This document shows positions 24,834 through 34,200 of a DNA stretch of 55,938 bases, piece by piece. Positions within the stretch are counted from its first letter, which is position 1. Each line of letters opens with the position of its first letter. A model generated the notes under the pieces. It ran no database searches. It had not been told where the DNA came from and was given only the letters and a program-made list of their open reading frames with translations. The stretch is from Pseudomonadota bacterium (GTDB lineage Bacteria; Pseudomonadota; Gammaproteobacteria; Burkholderiales; REEB80). The stretch covers positions 1 through 55,938 of the forward strand of contig JAGWIG010000013.1 in the NCBI GenBank assembly GCA_028873515.1, in the 5' to 3' direction. The position numbers were made by a program, and so were the translations under genes.

Positions 24834-26177
24834 TCACCCCAACCGTCCTATCTTGCTACCGGCCATCATAATGTGTTGTTCAATCGCGACAATGCACGGT
24901 CCAAATCGACGGCTAAAGCCTGTTGCGGCCATGATCCGGGCAAGAAACGCGCGTGCCAGTTCTTCTGCGCACCGCCAGGTCTCATTGGATACACTGGCTT
25001 GAATACTCGCCTCGGAGAGGATGTCAGGTATGCCACCACCTATGCGAGGCGCGAAGGCCATTGGCGTCATGTCATAAGCCGGCGCAATGCCATAGGGTCG
25101 ACCATGCTCGGAGATGAATGACAGGTTGCCATTGTGCATATCGGAGTTACCGATCAGGGTGCCAAAAGCCCACAGGATATCTGCGCTGTCCGCGGCTTCA
25201 GGACGGATTTGACCTGCAACAGCAAGTCGGCGTGCAATAACTGGCCAGCCACCCATACCTGCTCCTACGAATTCAGCATCCAGTGCAGCCAGGGAGACCA
25301 GCGCTCGTCGCCCCAGTTCGCCGATGCGATCAAAACGCTCAATCTCCAGGAAGCGCTGACTACCGTGGTCTAATATCCGGGTCTTGGCTGCAGGGATACC
25401 GGCTTCTCGCAGCGTGATCAGCGCGAAGTGTTCGGCTAGCAGCAGGTCACGCCAGCGTTCGCTGACCGGATTATCCTCTGGTTCGCTGAATTTCACGATA
25501 CAGTGGCGAGGCCCGTCCGGCGTTATGGCATAGGTAGTGAATTTCGGCTGCTCACCTCCAACTGAGGTTCCAGGCGACTCACCTCCGGCAGCATCTAGCG
25601 CCAGCCGGGCATATTCATCAGCCTTCTGTTCCTCCAGGACAGGATCAGGTACAGGTGAATCAAGAAATCGATCCCGTGCAATATCGCCTAATAAAAGATT
25701 CCCTACCATATCATGGCCATGCACAAGCAGCGCTCGCAAGGCGTGGGCATCGGTCCAGTCGGTGATTCTCTCCGGCAATCCAAGTACAGCGCCATGACGA
25801 GCTGCATACGCCCGGCCCAGATACCCCTGAGGGCGCATGTCGTACAACCACCACGGCAGGCCGTCGCTGTGCAGGGTCACACCGTTCTCCTGACGCATAA
25901 CGAAGCCTTCTTGACGTACTGCGACCAACGTTCCCAGTTGTCTGATCCGGCCTTCTGCATCGACCCGATAGATCGGAATGTCTGGCAACCCGCGCATGGC
26001 ATCGCGTAGCACGTATTGAATTGATTGAGCAGCTCCGATCCGTACGATTTGGTCCCCAAGTTCGGTCAGTGCACGGGAGACCGTTGGCTGGCTTATTCTA
26101 ATACTTTCAATTAGTTGTCTAGATGACAGCGGCCCACCGGATAACCGTATTCGTATATTTTCAGCGTGCGGTGACAT
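24834..26177 (-). CDS. HipA-family kinase, YjjJ type, with N-terminal HTH
   Basis: A 447-aa protein with a winged-helix start (LSSRQLIESIRISQPTVSRA) fused to a HipA-like kinase. Kinase features are a P-loop-like GGEQPKFTTYA, a lysine strand (HCIVKFSEPED), the catalytic IGNSDMHNGNLSF and the metal Asp in YGIAPAYDMTPM. Unlike hipBA there is no separate HipB gene; the fused HTH may serve as antitoxin or autoregulator, as proposed for YjjJ-type proteins. HipA kinases phosphorylate aminoacyl-tRNA synthetases, but the target here is unknown. It is a single gene with AT-rich repeats upstream. Confidence 0.87.
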   Translation of the reverse strand: MSPHAENIRIRLSGGPLSSRQLIESIRISQPTVSRALTELGDQIVRIGAAQSIQYVLRDAMRGLPDIPIYRVDAEGRIRQLGTLVAVRQEGFVMRQENGVTLHSDGLPWWLYDMRPQGYLGRAYAARHGAVLGLPERITDWTDAHALRALLVHGHDMVGNLLLGDIARDRFLDSPVPDPVLEEQKADEYARLALDAAGGESPGTSVGGEQPKFTTYAITPDGPRHCIVKFSEPEDNPVSERWRDLLLAEHFALITLREAGIPAAKTRILDHGSQRFLEIERFDRIGELGRRALVSLAALDAEFVGAGMGGWPVIARRLAVAGQIRPEAADSADILWAFGTLIGNSDMHNGNLSFISEHGRPYGIAPAYDMTPMAFAPRIGGGIPDILSEASIQASVSNETWRCAEELARAFLARIMAATGFSRRFGPCIVAIEQHIMMAGSKIGRLG

Positions 26178-26192
26178 AAGTGTGAATTGATA

Positions 26193-26228
26193 AATGAATA
26201 TATTAATGAATAGATAGTATAAATGAAT
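26193..26228 (-). promoter_or_regulatory. Three AATGAAT repeats around the -10 of the HipA-like gene
   Basis: AATGAAT occurs at 26193-26199, 26205-26211 and 26222-26228. A TATACT -10-like hexamer on the minus strand (26216-26221) lies between the second and third copies, about 40 bp before the ATG. Repeats around the promoter fit an operator for the gene's own HTH domain. No clear -35 is seen. Confidence 0.45.
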
Positions 26229-26622
26229 TGAGATTCATGCGGAAGAAATATCGTAGCTCAAGGCAGTCTGTGTCGGAATCCGGATGGGCATACGGTAGCT
26301 TTGGATAAATCTTGTCAGTCATGATTTACCGTTCTTACGCCGCAAAGTTATCTCGGCTTAATGTTTGCGATAAAAACTAGCCTTGACCAAGCCTTGTTCC
26401 TAACGTACCATCCTGTCTCCCGACTCACACTGGACAATATGGAACGGATAGAAAATTCTGGCTTTATTTACCCGATCTCAACCCTGTGGCGATTGACGAT
26501 TACAGTCTTGCCAAATATAATTGCCACGTTACATTTCAGGAGAGTCCAACCTTGGACAGTTGCAGTCATAGTAATCTTTGCAGGCAGTAAGCTAACGAGT
26601 CCGGTCTAAGGTTTTCTCCCTT

Positions 26623-26658
26623 GCCGCTATCTCGTTGGCCATAACGAGGTAGTGCGGC
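26623..26658 (+). repeat. Strong 14-bp hairpin in the nramp upstream region
   Basis: GCCGC (26623-26627) pairs with GCGGC (26654-26658). The adjacent nine bases 628-636 pair with 643-651 (one G-U), leaving a 2-nt bulge and a 6-nt loop. It lies 245 bp before the transporter start and has no T-run, so it is not a terminator. The 724 bp between the HipA-like gene and the transporter hold no gene that I can support; an 82-codon frame at 26361 has no ribosome site. Confidence 0.55.
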
Positions 26659-26744
26659 ACATTGCCTGGCTTTAAAAGCCTCGCTTCCGCATTTCCCGAA
26701 TCTTGTTATATCCAGGCCTTTGCCTTGACGGGGTAGTGTTTGCC

Positions 26745-26759
26745 TTTGTCCAGGACAAA
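26745..26759. promoter_or_regulatory. 15-bp palindrome, candidate operator
   Basis: TTTGTCC (26745-26751) and GGACAAA (26753-26759) form a perfect 7-bp inverted repeat around one A, about 143 bp before the transporter ATG. It could be an operator for a metal-responsive repressor, but no regulator gene is next to it and the site was found by eye. Confidence 0.4.
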
Positions 26760-26901
26760 TAATACCTTCGGATACTAACCCTTCCTGCAATGACGATCTA
26801 TAACATCCAGGGCTTAAGATCCTTCCTATACCGCAGCAGAGCAAAACGCAAACTGGGTTAACCCTCATCAATAAGGTAAGGCCTGGATACAGGGAATCAT
26901 C

Positions 26902-28557
26902 ATGGGAAAACTTGACGAACTGAAACCGCTTCCTCTGAAGGAAAAGGTATTCGACGAGGGACATATCGGTCATATCCATGGTGCCCTGGGCACAATAAAC
27001 CATGGAGATGTTACCCCCCGCAGAACATGGTGGGCGAGAATCAGGACTCTCCTGGCCATTCTCGGTCCGGGACTCATTGTCATGGTTGGAGACAACGATG
27101 CCGGTGGTTTCAGCATCTATGCCCAGGCCGGGCAAAACTATGGCACCAGTTTGCTCTGGACACTACTCCTGCTCATTCCGGTGCTGTACGTCAACCAGGA
27201 GATGGTCCTAAGGCTTGGAGCAGTGACCCGTGTAGGCCATGCCCGCCTGATCCTTAAGCGCTTCGGTAAATTCTGGGGAGCCTTCAGCGTCATAGACCTG
27301 CTGCTGCTCAATGCCCTGACCATCATCACCGAGTTCATCGGCATCACCCTGGCCATGCATTTCCTGGGCGTTTCCAGACTCTGGGGGGTTGCCACTGCAG
27401 CCCTGCTTGTCATGCTTGCAGCCAGCACGGGAAATTTTCGCCGTTTCGAGCGTTTTTCCATGATCCTGGTGCTCTTCAGTCTCCTGCTTGTCCCCCTGTT
27501 CATTCTTGTTCACCCCCCTCTCGAACAGATTGGACGGGATTTGCTTGTGCCCCACTTTCCAGTAAACAAGAAGCCTGCCGAGGTCATGCTGCTTATCATC
27601 GGCATCGTGGGCACGACCGTTGCGCCCTGGCAACTTTTCTTCCAGCAAAGCTACATCATAGACAAACGCATCACGCCACGCTTCATTCGCTATGAACGTG
27701 CAGATCTGTGGCTGGGTATCCTGCTGGTCATCATAGGCGCCATCGCCATCATCTCATTTTCAGCAGCCATTTTTGCCGGGCATGCTGAGGCTGGACATTT
27801 CCAGGATACAGGATCCATTGCCGCCGGATTGGCAAAATATCACAGCCGGCTGGCCGGAACCCTGTTCGCCATCGCCCTCATCGATGCCAGCCTCATTGGT
27901 GCCAGTGCTGTCTCCCTGTCGACTGCCTATGCTGTTGCGGACATCCTCAGCCTGAAGCATTCCCTGCATCGCAAACCTGCAGATGCCCTACCCTTTTATG
28001 GTATCTATTTTTTACTTATCGCCGGTGCGGCAACCCTCGTAATGATTCCAGGTGTCCCACTTGGATTACTCACCAATGCCGTACAGGCCCTGGCAGGAAT
28101 ATTGCTACCCAGTGCTTCTGTCTTCCTGCTCCTGCTATGCAACGACAAAGCGGTTCTGGGACCTTGGGTAAACAGCCACAAAACCAATCTGGTAACTGGT
28201 TTTATCCTGGTTGTACTGCTTCTGCTATCCATCATCCTTACCACATCGGTAATATGGCCACATCTTTCTGGACACGCCATGATGGATATTCTCGTCACGG
28301 GAGGCCTGGCCGGGCTTGTTACGCTCATAGCAACACACATCATCCGACTACGTAAGGAGGCTGAGGAAGAGGATGCAATCCCATCTGTCAAAACCGGGAT
28401 GCAGGCCCTCTACACCTGGACCATGCCCCCGCTTGACGAGCTTAAACCAGCCAGACTTTCAGGGGGCAGCAAAACCTGGATGATTGTTTTGCGGATCTAT
28501 CTCATCGTTGCCCTTGCCATGGTCATATACATGGTGGTGCAAACCGCAATGAAATAG
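26902..28557 (+). CDS. Nramp-related metal transporter with altered TM1 motif
   Basis: A 551-aa inner-membrane protein with about 11-12 membrane helices, related to Nramp divalent-metal transporters. In the first helix the metal-binding DPGN of classical Nramp is replaced by DNDAGG (residues 64-69, after GPGLIVMVG). The TM6 region reads VGTTVAPWQLFFQQSYIID where classical Nramps have a Met-Pro-His motif. Substrate therefore cannot be assumed; Nramp-related Mg2+ carriers also depart from these motifs. The cytoplasmic N-terminus is His-rich (GHIGHIHGALGTINHGD). The segment LDELKP occurs at residues 4-9 and again near residue 512. The start has no strong ribosome site. Confidence 0.85.
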   Translation: MGKLDELKPLPLKEKVFDEGHIGHIHGALGTINHGDVTPRRTWWARIRTLLAILGPGLIVMVGDNDAGGFSIYAQAGQNYGTSLLWTLLLLIPVLYVNQEMVLRLGAVTRVGHARLILKRFGKFWGAFSVIDLLLLNALTIITEFIGITLAMHFLGVSRLWGVATAALLVMLAASTGNFRRFERFSMILVLFSLLLVPLFILVHPPLEQIGRDLLVPHFPVNKKPAEVMLLIIGIVGTTVAPWQLFFQQSYIIDKRITPRFIRYERADLWLGILLVIIGAIAIISFSAAIFAGHAEAGHFQDTGSIAAGLAKYHSRLAGTLFAIALIDASLIGASAVSLSTAYAVADILSLKHSLHRKPADALPFYGIYFLLIAGAATLVMIPGVPLGLLTNAVQALAGILLPSASVFLLLLCNDKAVLGPWVNSHKTNLVTGFILVVLLLLSIILTTSVIWPHLSGHAMMDILVTGGLAGLVTLIATHIIRLRKEAEEEDAIPSVKTGMQALYTWTMPPLDELKPARLSGGSKTWMIVLRIYLIVALAMVIYMVVQTAMK

Positions 28558-28667
28558 CATTATTCTACTTTGGCTCTGGCACCGCTGCATCATAATGGAT
28601 TACAGGATATGCTTGACATTGGCTATATGAGCCTTCAGGATTTCATCCTGCCCCATGAGGAATGGTC

Positions 28668-29669
28668 ATGATACCAAGAACAGGCCTTCGGCTATTTCTT
28701 TTTAGCACCTGTATAATCCTGGGTGTTAGGCTTTCTCATGGGGAATCGCTCAACACGGATCAAACTGCCTTGTTGCGCAAATATTTTGATGGTCCCGCCT
28801 ATGTGACCCTGCAAAATGCCAATGCGGTTGAAGTCCTGCCCCAGAAAAAAATGATCAGGGGTCTGAAAAGTGCTCATTACGATGCGGTCAGTCCCAATGG
28901 TAAAATTCTGGTTGTTGGTAGCTATACCACAGGTAACGTCTATATTGTCGATACCCGTACCGACAAGATCAAGGCAACCATTCCTACCGGCGGAACCTCG
29001 GTTCAAGGAGTTGTTGTCACCCCTGATAACCGTCTGGCGCTCGCTGCCGATCCGGATCATGGCTGGGTCAACGTCTTCGATCTGCATGATTTCAGACTAA
29101 TCCACAGAATCAAGGTTGGCCCTGTTCCCCATAACATCGGTTTTTCTGGAAACAATGGGCTCGCCTATGTCACCCTCCAGGGTGGCACAGGCGTTGCCAT
29201 CATTAATCTTCACAGCTTCAGGAAAACAGGTGAGATTCCCGTGCCCGGGATCTTTGGTCCGCATAACCTTGATTTCTCAGATTCAGGAAAAATCATGTGG
29301 GTCCGGGATGTTACAGGCCATGTTGCAGCCATAGACATGGCAACAAAAAAGGAACTGGCCGTCATCCAGGTCGGACACGGCCATGCAGGCATTGATGTCT
29401 TGCCAGGCGGGCGGGATATCGTTACAGGTGCCATCGCTGACAAGATCGTTGACGTCATTGACGCCACAACAATGAAAGTCATCAGGAAGATTGTTGTAGG
29501 TCAAGGTCCACATGGCGTCCGGGCCAGTCGGGATGGTCACTGGATTTATGCTGATAATACTGTTTCAAACGATGTTGTGGTCATCAGTGCCCAGACCTTC
29601 AGAATTGCTGCAAAAATCCCTACGCGGGGAGCCAATGCTTTCTGGATAGCCGTTCCCTGGCACCCTTGA
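28668..29669 (+). CDS. Periplasmic YVTN-type beta-propeller protein
   Basis: A 333-aa exported protein: a signal peptide (MIPRTGLRLFLFSTCIILGV...SHG) followed by repeated beta-propeller blades of the YVTN/YNCE type (NGKILVVGSYTTGNVYIVDT, NRLALAADPDHGWVNVFDL, GDIVTGAIADKIVDVIDA-like repeats). The ATG at 28668 is preferred because GAGG lies 7 nt before it; an ATG at 28662 is too close to that site. No haem-binding CxxCH is present, so it is not a cytochrome cd1-like enzyme. Such propellers often bind partners or metal complexes in the periplasm. The function is unknown. It starts 110 bp after the transporter gene on the same strand. Confidence 0.8.
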   Translation: MIPRTGLRLFLFSTCIILGVRLSHGESLNTDQTALLRKYFDGPAYVTLQNANAVEVLPQKKMIRGLKSAHYDAVSPNGKILVVGSYTTGNVYIVDTRTDKIKATIPTGGTSVQGVVVTPDNRLALAADPDHGWVNVFDLHDFRLIHRIKVGPVPHNIGFSGNNGLAYVTLQGGTGVAIINLHSFRKTGEIPVPGIFGPHNLDFSDSGKIMWVRDVTGHVAAIDMATKKELAVIQVGHGHAGIDVLPGGRDIVTGAIADKIVDVIDATTMKVIRKIVVGQGPHGVRASRDGHWIYADNTVSNDVVVISAQTFRIAAKIPTRGANAFWIAVPWHP

Positions 29670-29851
29670 ATCCAAGCACCAGACCTGTTCAACTTTTCGG
29701 TACATGGGCACCTGAAGCCAGGATATCAGGAAAAATGGGCTGATTCCTCCAGAGCATTCCATGCCGTGACTGATGGATCCACGCTTTACAGCCAACCCCA
29801 TGGTCTGGACCGATATCATCGTGGCCAGATACTGATATTAAAAATAACAGC

Positions 29852-29883
29852 AAAAAAAACCCCAACCCCGGAAAGGGCGGGGT
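29852..29883 (-). terminator. Intrinsic terminator after the 64-aa protein gene
   Basis: Read on the minus strand, ACCCC (29883-29879) can pair with GGGGT (29863-29859), or CCCCG with CGGGG inside it. Eight T residues follow (29859-29852). It lies about 65 bp after the small minus-strand gene. The 279 bp between this gene and the propeller gene hold nothing else. Confidence 0.72.
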
Positions 29884-29948
29884 CTGATGAAGAACAAAAG
29901 TATCCCCTCTCCTTCAACAAAACTGGTAAATGTACCCCGGCAAGCGCT

Positions 29949-30143
29949 TCAGGAAGTGGTATTGATGAGCAAACCAACAGCCTGACCCGATGAATTGACG
30001 CTCTGGGCTGGCTTGCTGGAAGCAGCGGCAGGTTCTACTCCATGATCACCGTCACCATCTTTGCCTGAAGTTACAGCAGGTTTTGGTGCTGGCATGGGGT
30101 TTATGGTTGCCACTGGGGGTGATGATACCGGGTTAATAGACAT
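29949..30143 (-). CDS. Small proline/alanine-rich DGDGD protein
   Basis: A 64-aa protein starting MSINPVSSPPVATINP. An AGAGGTGAAA ribosome site precedes the ATG; a longer frame from 30218 lacks one. The middle has an acidic, calcium-loop-like SGKDGDGDHG and the end is GQAVGLLINTTS. I recall short proteins with an Asp-rich central motif and a similar end in betaproteobacteria, with no known function. No signal peptide is seen. A clear terminator follows, so it is a single-gene unit. Confidence 0.7.
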   Translation of the reverse strand: MSINPVSSPPVATINPMPAPKPAVTSGKDGDGDHGVEPAAASSKPAQSVNSSGQAVGLLINTTS

Positions 30144-30503
30144 TTTCACCTCTTTACACAAAAGGGTTGCAAAAAAACCATATCGTCCAACACAAGCATA
30201 CGAAACGTATTTCGGCAAAACTCAAGAAAACTTGAACACTATTTTTTATAGATTCAAACCGGGGAAGGACTTTTCGCTCACATTACTTTCATGCCATGGC
30301 GCAACTATGGTATCTTCCCTTAACTGCACCCTTATGGCAACTGCGGATATGAACCAGATTAATCAACCCGGAGAAATGCCATTCTGTCGTGCAATACTTT
30401 CCTGATTAAAAAATAGACTTGTCGATCCAGTCATGCATTGCGTTTTTTACAGCACTACCCTCATATGATTACGACCTGACTGAACATTAAAAAGGCATGA
30501 ATT
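30144..30503. other. 360-bp divergent intergenic region
   Basis: This region separates the 64-aa gene (leftward) from the methyltransferase gene (rightward), so it should hold both promoters. It has two short inverted repeats, ATACG-AAA-CGTAT near 30200 and TCAAG-AAAA-CTTGA near 30223. No firm promoter pair was found. Confidence 0.4.
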
Positions 30504-31208
30504 ATGAGTAAAGCAAGTGAGCAATCCTTAATCAACGGCACATGCAGGCAAGTAGCCCACACCCGATTCACCCGTTACTGGAATTTTTTGCGGGAGTTCA
30601 TACGAAACCCACGCGAAATTGGAGCCATCTGCCCCAGTTCGCCATTCCTTGCAAGACATATGGCTAACCTTGTTCCCACAGGAGACGGTGTGGTCGTCGA
30701 ACTGGGTCCAGGGGAAGGGGCTGTCACCTCGGCACTTCTGAAACGGGGCATACCGGCAGGCGATCTTGTTCTGGTCGAACGTTCTGAAGCTTTAGCCCAA
30801 CATTTGGCCCTACGATTTCCCGGCGTACAGATTATCCGTGGTGATGCCCTGAATTTAAGCCAGTTCATTGCTCCGAAACAACAGGTACGCGCCATCGTTT
30901 CCAGTTTGCCACTACTCAGCCTTCCAGGTAAGGTGGCAAAAGAAATCCTGAACCAGATCTCCTTCATCTCTGGGCCAGGCACTGCGTTCATTCAGTTCAG
31001 CTATGCCTTGTACGGGGGATGGCGTGACATTGCCCAGGGTTATGAACTCGATGAGGCCCAGGTTATCTGGCGTAATTTACCACCTGCACGCGTCAAGGCC
31101 TTCAGCGTCCGTTCCAGCCCAATCCGGCATGGCGAGAGCATTTCTGCAGAAATGATGGTACCATTCCGTCAGGCTTGCCCGTTCCTGCCTAAGCAGGAAC
31201 AAAACTAG
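30504..31208 (+). CDS. SAM-dependent methyltransferase, phospholipid N-methyltransferase-like
   Basis: A 234-aa class I methyltransferase. The SAM-binding motif is VVVELGPGEGAVTSALL, then LVLVERSEALAQHL and IIRGDALNL. The N-terminal stretch FLREFIRNPREIGAICPSSPFL is typical of proteins related to PmtA, which methylate phosphatidylethanolamine, and to rRNA adenine dimethylases. IVSSLPLLSLP fits the substrate-side motif in PmtA-like enzymes. Lipid methylation is the better guess; the substrate is not proven. The gene is convergent with the signalling operon to the right. Confidence 0.75.
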   Translation: MSKASEQSLINGTCRQVAHTRFTRYWNFLREFIRNPREIGAICPSSPFLARHMANLVPTGDGVVVELGPGEGAVTSALLKRGIPAGDLVLVERSEALAQHLALRFPGVQIIRGDALNLSQFIAPKQQVRAIVSSLPLLSLPGKVAKEILNQISFISGPGTAFIQFSYALYGGWRDIAQGYELDEAQVIWRNLPPARVKAFSVRSSPIRHGESISAEMMVPFRQACPFLPKQEQN

Positions 31209-31295
31209 CTTCCTTCTTTATTGTAACGGTCTCATCCGGACCTTACGAAAAGCATTGCTGATGTGGAGGTAAATCAGAAGCTTTTTATCCGGGCT

Positions 31296-34200
31296 TCAGT
31301 CTAAAACCAGTCTTTTTTCACTCTTCAGCATCACCGCAATCTCTTCCATGGAAATAGCAGGGCTAAAAATGAATCCCTGGATTTCATCACATTTAAACAT
31401 TTTCAGCATTTTCGCCTGACCCTCGGTTTCAACCCCTTCCGCAATCACCTTGATTCCTAGCGAATGGGCTAATGAAATGATCGCCGAAACAATACTCATG
31501 TCATCGGAATTACGGGTCATGTTAACGATGAAAGAACGGTCAATCTTCAGCGAATTGACCGGCAGCTTGGTAAGGTAGCTAAGTGAGGAATAACCGGTAC
31601 CAAAGTCATCCACAGCAATTTCCATTCCCATTCCCCGGATGGAACCGAGCTTGATGAGGTTCTGCTCAATATCCTGCATGATGAGACTCTCGGTAATTTC
31701 AAGATCCAGGTTTCTGGTCAGATGGGGAGCCATGCTCCCAGCCTTTTTCACGGTTTCGACAAAATTGTCCTGCCGCATCTGCAACTGGGAAACATTAACT
31801 GCAATCCGGGGGGGCTTGATCCCTGCACCTTCCCATTTCAGCATGTCTGCAACCACTTTTTCCATTACCCATTCTCCCACTTCGAGTATGAGCCCGGTTT
31901 CTTCAAGAAGCGGGATAAACCTGACAGGTGGTACAAGCCCTGACTCTGGATCCATCCAGCGTATCAATGCCTCCAGCCCACAGATACTCCCTGTAGCAAG
32001 CCGGATTTTGGGCTGGTAGTAAAGAACAAACTGCTCCCGCTCCAGTGCAAGCCGCAATTTGCTTTCCATGGCAAGCTTTTCGGACACTTTATTATTGATT
32101 TCAGGGGTGTAAAAAAGATACCTGTCACCAGTATGCTTGATTTTCTTGATCGCAGCTTCGGCATTGTGGAATAACGTATCGGCATCGCTGCCGTTTGCTG
32201 GGAACACGGCAATACCGACTTTTGCAGATATCCTCAATTCCGCTTTGCCAACCATGAACGGCTCTACCATCGAATCCAGGATATTTCTTCTAAGAAAGTA
32301 CACAATTTCCGACTCATCCCTGAAATTGAAAAAAGTGGCCACAAAGCAGTCAGCATTGATTCTGGCAAAAAACCCTTTTTCCTGAATACGCGATGATATG
32401 CGGGCACCGACCTGTTTCAGTAGCGCATCTCCTTCAATCCTGCCAAAGGTTTCATTGACGAGCCTGAACCGTTCCAGATTTACCACCAGAACAGCGACCT
32501 GCCCTCCATCCTGAGCCTGGGCCTGGGCCTGGGCCTGAAGGAGATGGTTGAGCCGATCGAGAAACAGGGTTCGGTTAGGAAGCCCGGTAAGCACATCATA
32601 GTACGCCAGATAATTAAGTTCCTCTCCTTTTGAGAGATGATCAAGACCGAATGAAATATCACCGGCCACCTCGATCAGCAATCTCATTTCTTCCAGGTCA
32701 AAATAATCCGTTTCAGCCGCATAGAGAGCAAAAACGCCAACCAGGCAATCGGATACCTTGAGTGGAAAAACAGCCATCGAACGATATCCGTGCTTGAGTG
32801 ATTCCTCGCGCAAAGGAACCATGTCCGGCTCAAGCGCGATATCATTGCAAAGAACAACTTCTTCCATACGGGCCGCCCTCTCGACCAGAGGGCAGACCTG
32901 TCTTTTTTCCCCTTGACCGGTAACCAGTTCAATGTAGCCCTCATCGAAACCAAATCGTGCAACAGGCACGATTTCACCCTTTTGCCCCGAACCAGCCAGA
33001 CCTATCCAGGCCAACCTGCACCTGCCTTTTTCTACAGCTATCCGGCAGGCTTCATCAAAAAGCTCCTGCTGGCTTCGAACCCGGATAATCGAATTGTTGA
33101 TGTCCGAAAGTACGCTGTATAACCGGTTAAGGCCCATAATCCGAGCTTCATTGGCCTTAAGTCTGCTTATATCGTGTCCAATGGTAGAAAAATACGCGGG
33201 CTCTCCGTCCGGGCCCTTGTGGGCTATAACAATTTGAAGAATGGGGGTTTCCTGCCCCCCGGATCCCATTACGGCCGCCTCTCCGCTCCAGTATCCATGG
33301 CGGGTGGCATGTGGAAGTCCTTCCTCAATGAAAAGTTTTCCTGCCCAGTCTGGAAGCACATCATGAAAATTCAAACCGGACAAATCTTCCAGAGTTTCCA
33401 GACCCAGCATCCTGAGACCCGCCTGGTTGACATAATGTAACCGGCCGTCCAGATCAAAAGTACCGATCAGATTGGGGCTGGCTTCAATTATTGCAATCAG
33501 TCTTGACTGTTCTTCCTGGATGCGCTTGCGTTCTACTATTTCAGCTTCAAGCTTGGCAGTCCTTTCTGCTACAAGATGTTCAAGATGTTCATGCAGCCTT
33601 GCCCGTTCAAGAGCGACAGCCACCTGATCCGCGATATTCTGCAGCATCTTCATCTCATCAGGGTTAAACTCCCTGTTCTGCATGGCCATCCAGTTCATGA
33701 GCCCCAGTTTTCTCCCCCCGGCCGACAAAGGAATACTGGCATGGCAGATTTTCCTCCCTCTCTCCTTTCCAGTCATTTCACAGTCTGAAACATGGTCCCC
33801 CACGATTTCACCCTCACCAAGCAGCCTGCGCCTGCAGACACATCCTTGTTCAATTGCTTCCTGTGGGTTAAATCCCGGGGGTAAACAGGCCACGGCTCCG
33901 ATCCGGACTCCGGTTTTACCCTCTTTCAGCACTATCCAGCCCCCCTGCACACCAGGCAACTGCAGGGCCTGTTTCATGGCGAGTTCCAGCACTTCCTTTT
34001 CACTACCTGCCCGGTTTAGATCCTCGGCAGTACGATACAGGACCCTGAGGATCCGGTTAGACTGATCCAGCTCCTTTTCGCGTAACTTAAGCGCTTCATT
34101 GAGATGGATAGCCTGCTCATAGGTCGAAATCAGCAAATCCAGGATTTGCTGCCTTTCTGCGGTAATCAGGTGTTTATGTCCTCCAAGACTGATTTCCACA

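Noticed and set aside
26361-26609. 82-codon frame in the Nramp upstream region
   Set aside because: No ribosome site and no domain; stop-free length is not unusual in this AT-richer stretch.
32300-32660. Active diguanylate cyclase in the output protein
   Set aside because: The GGDEF signature reads INADCF, lacking the Gly-Gly and Glu needed for catalysis.
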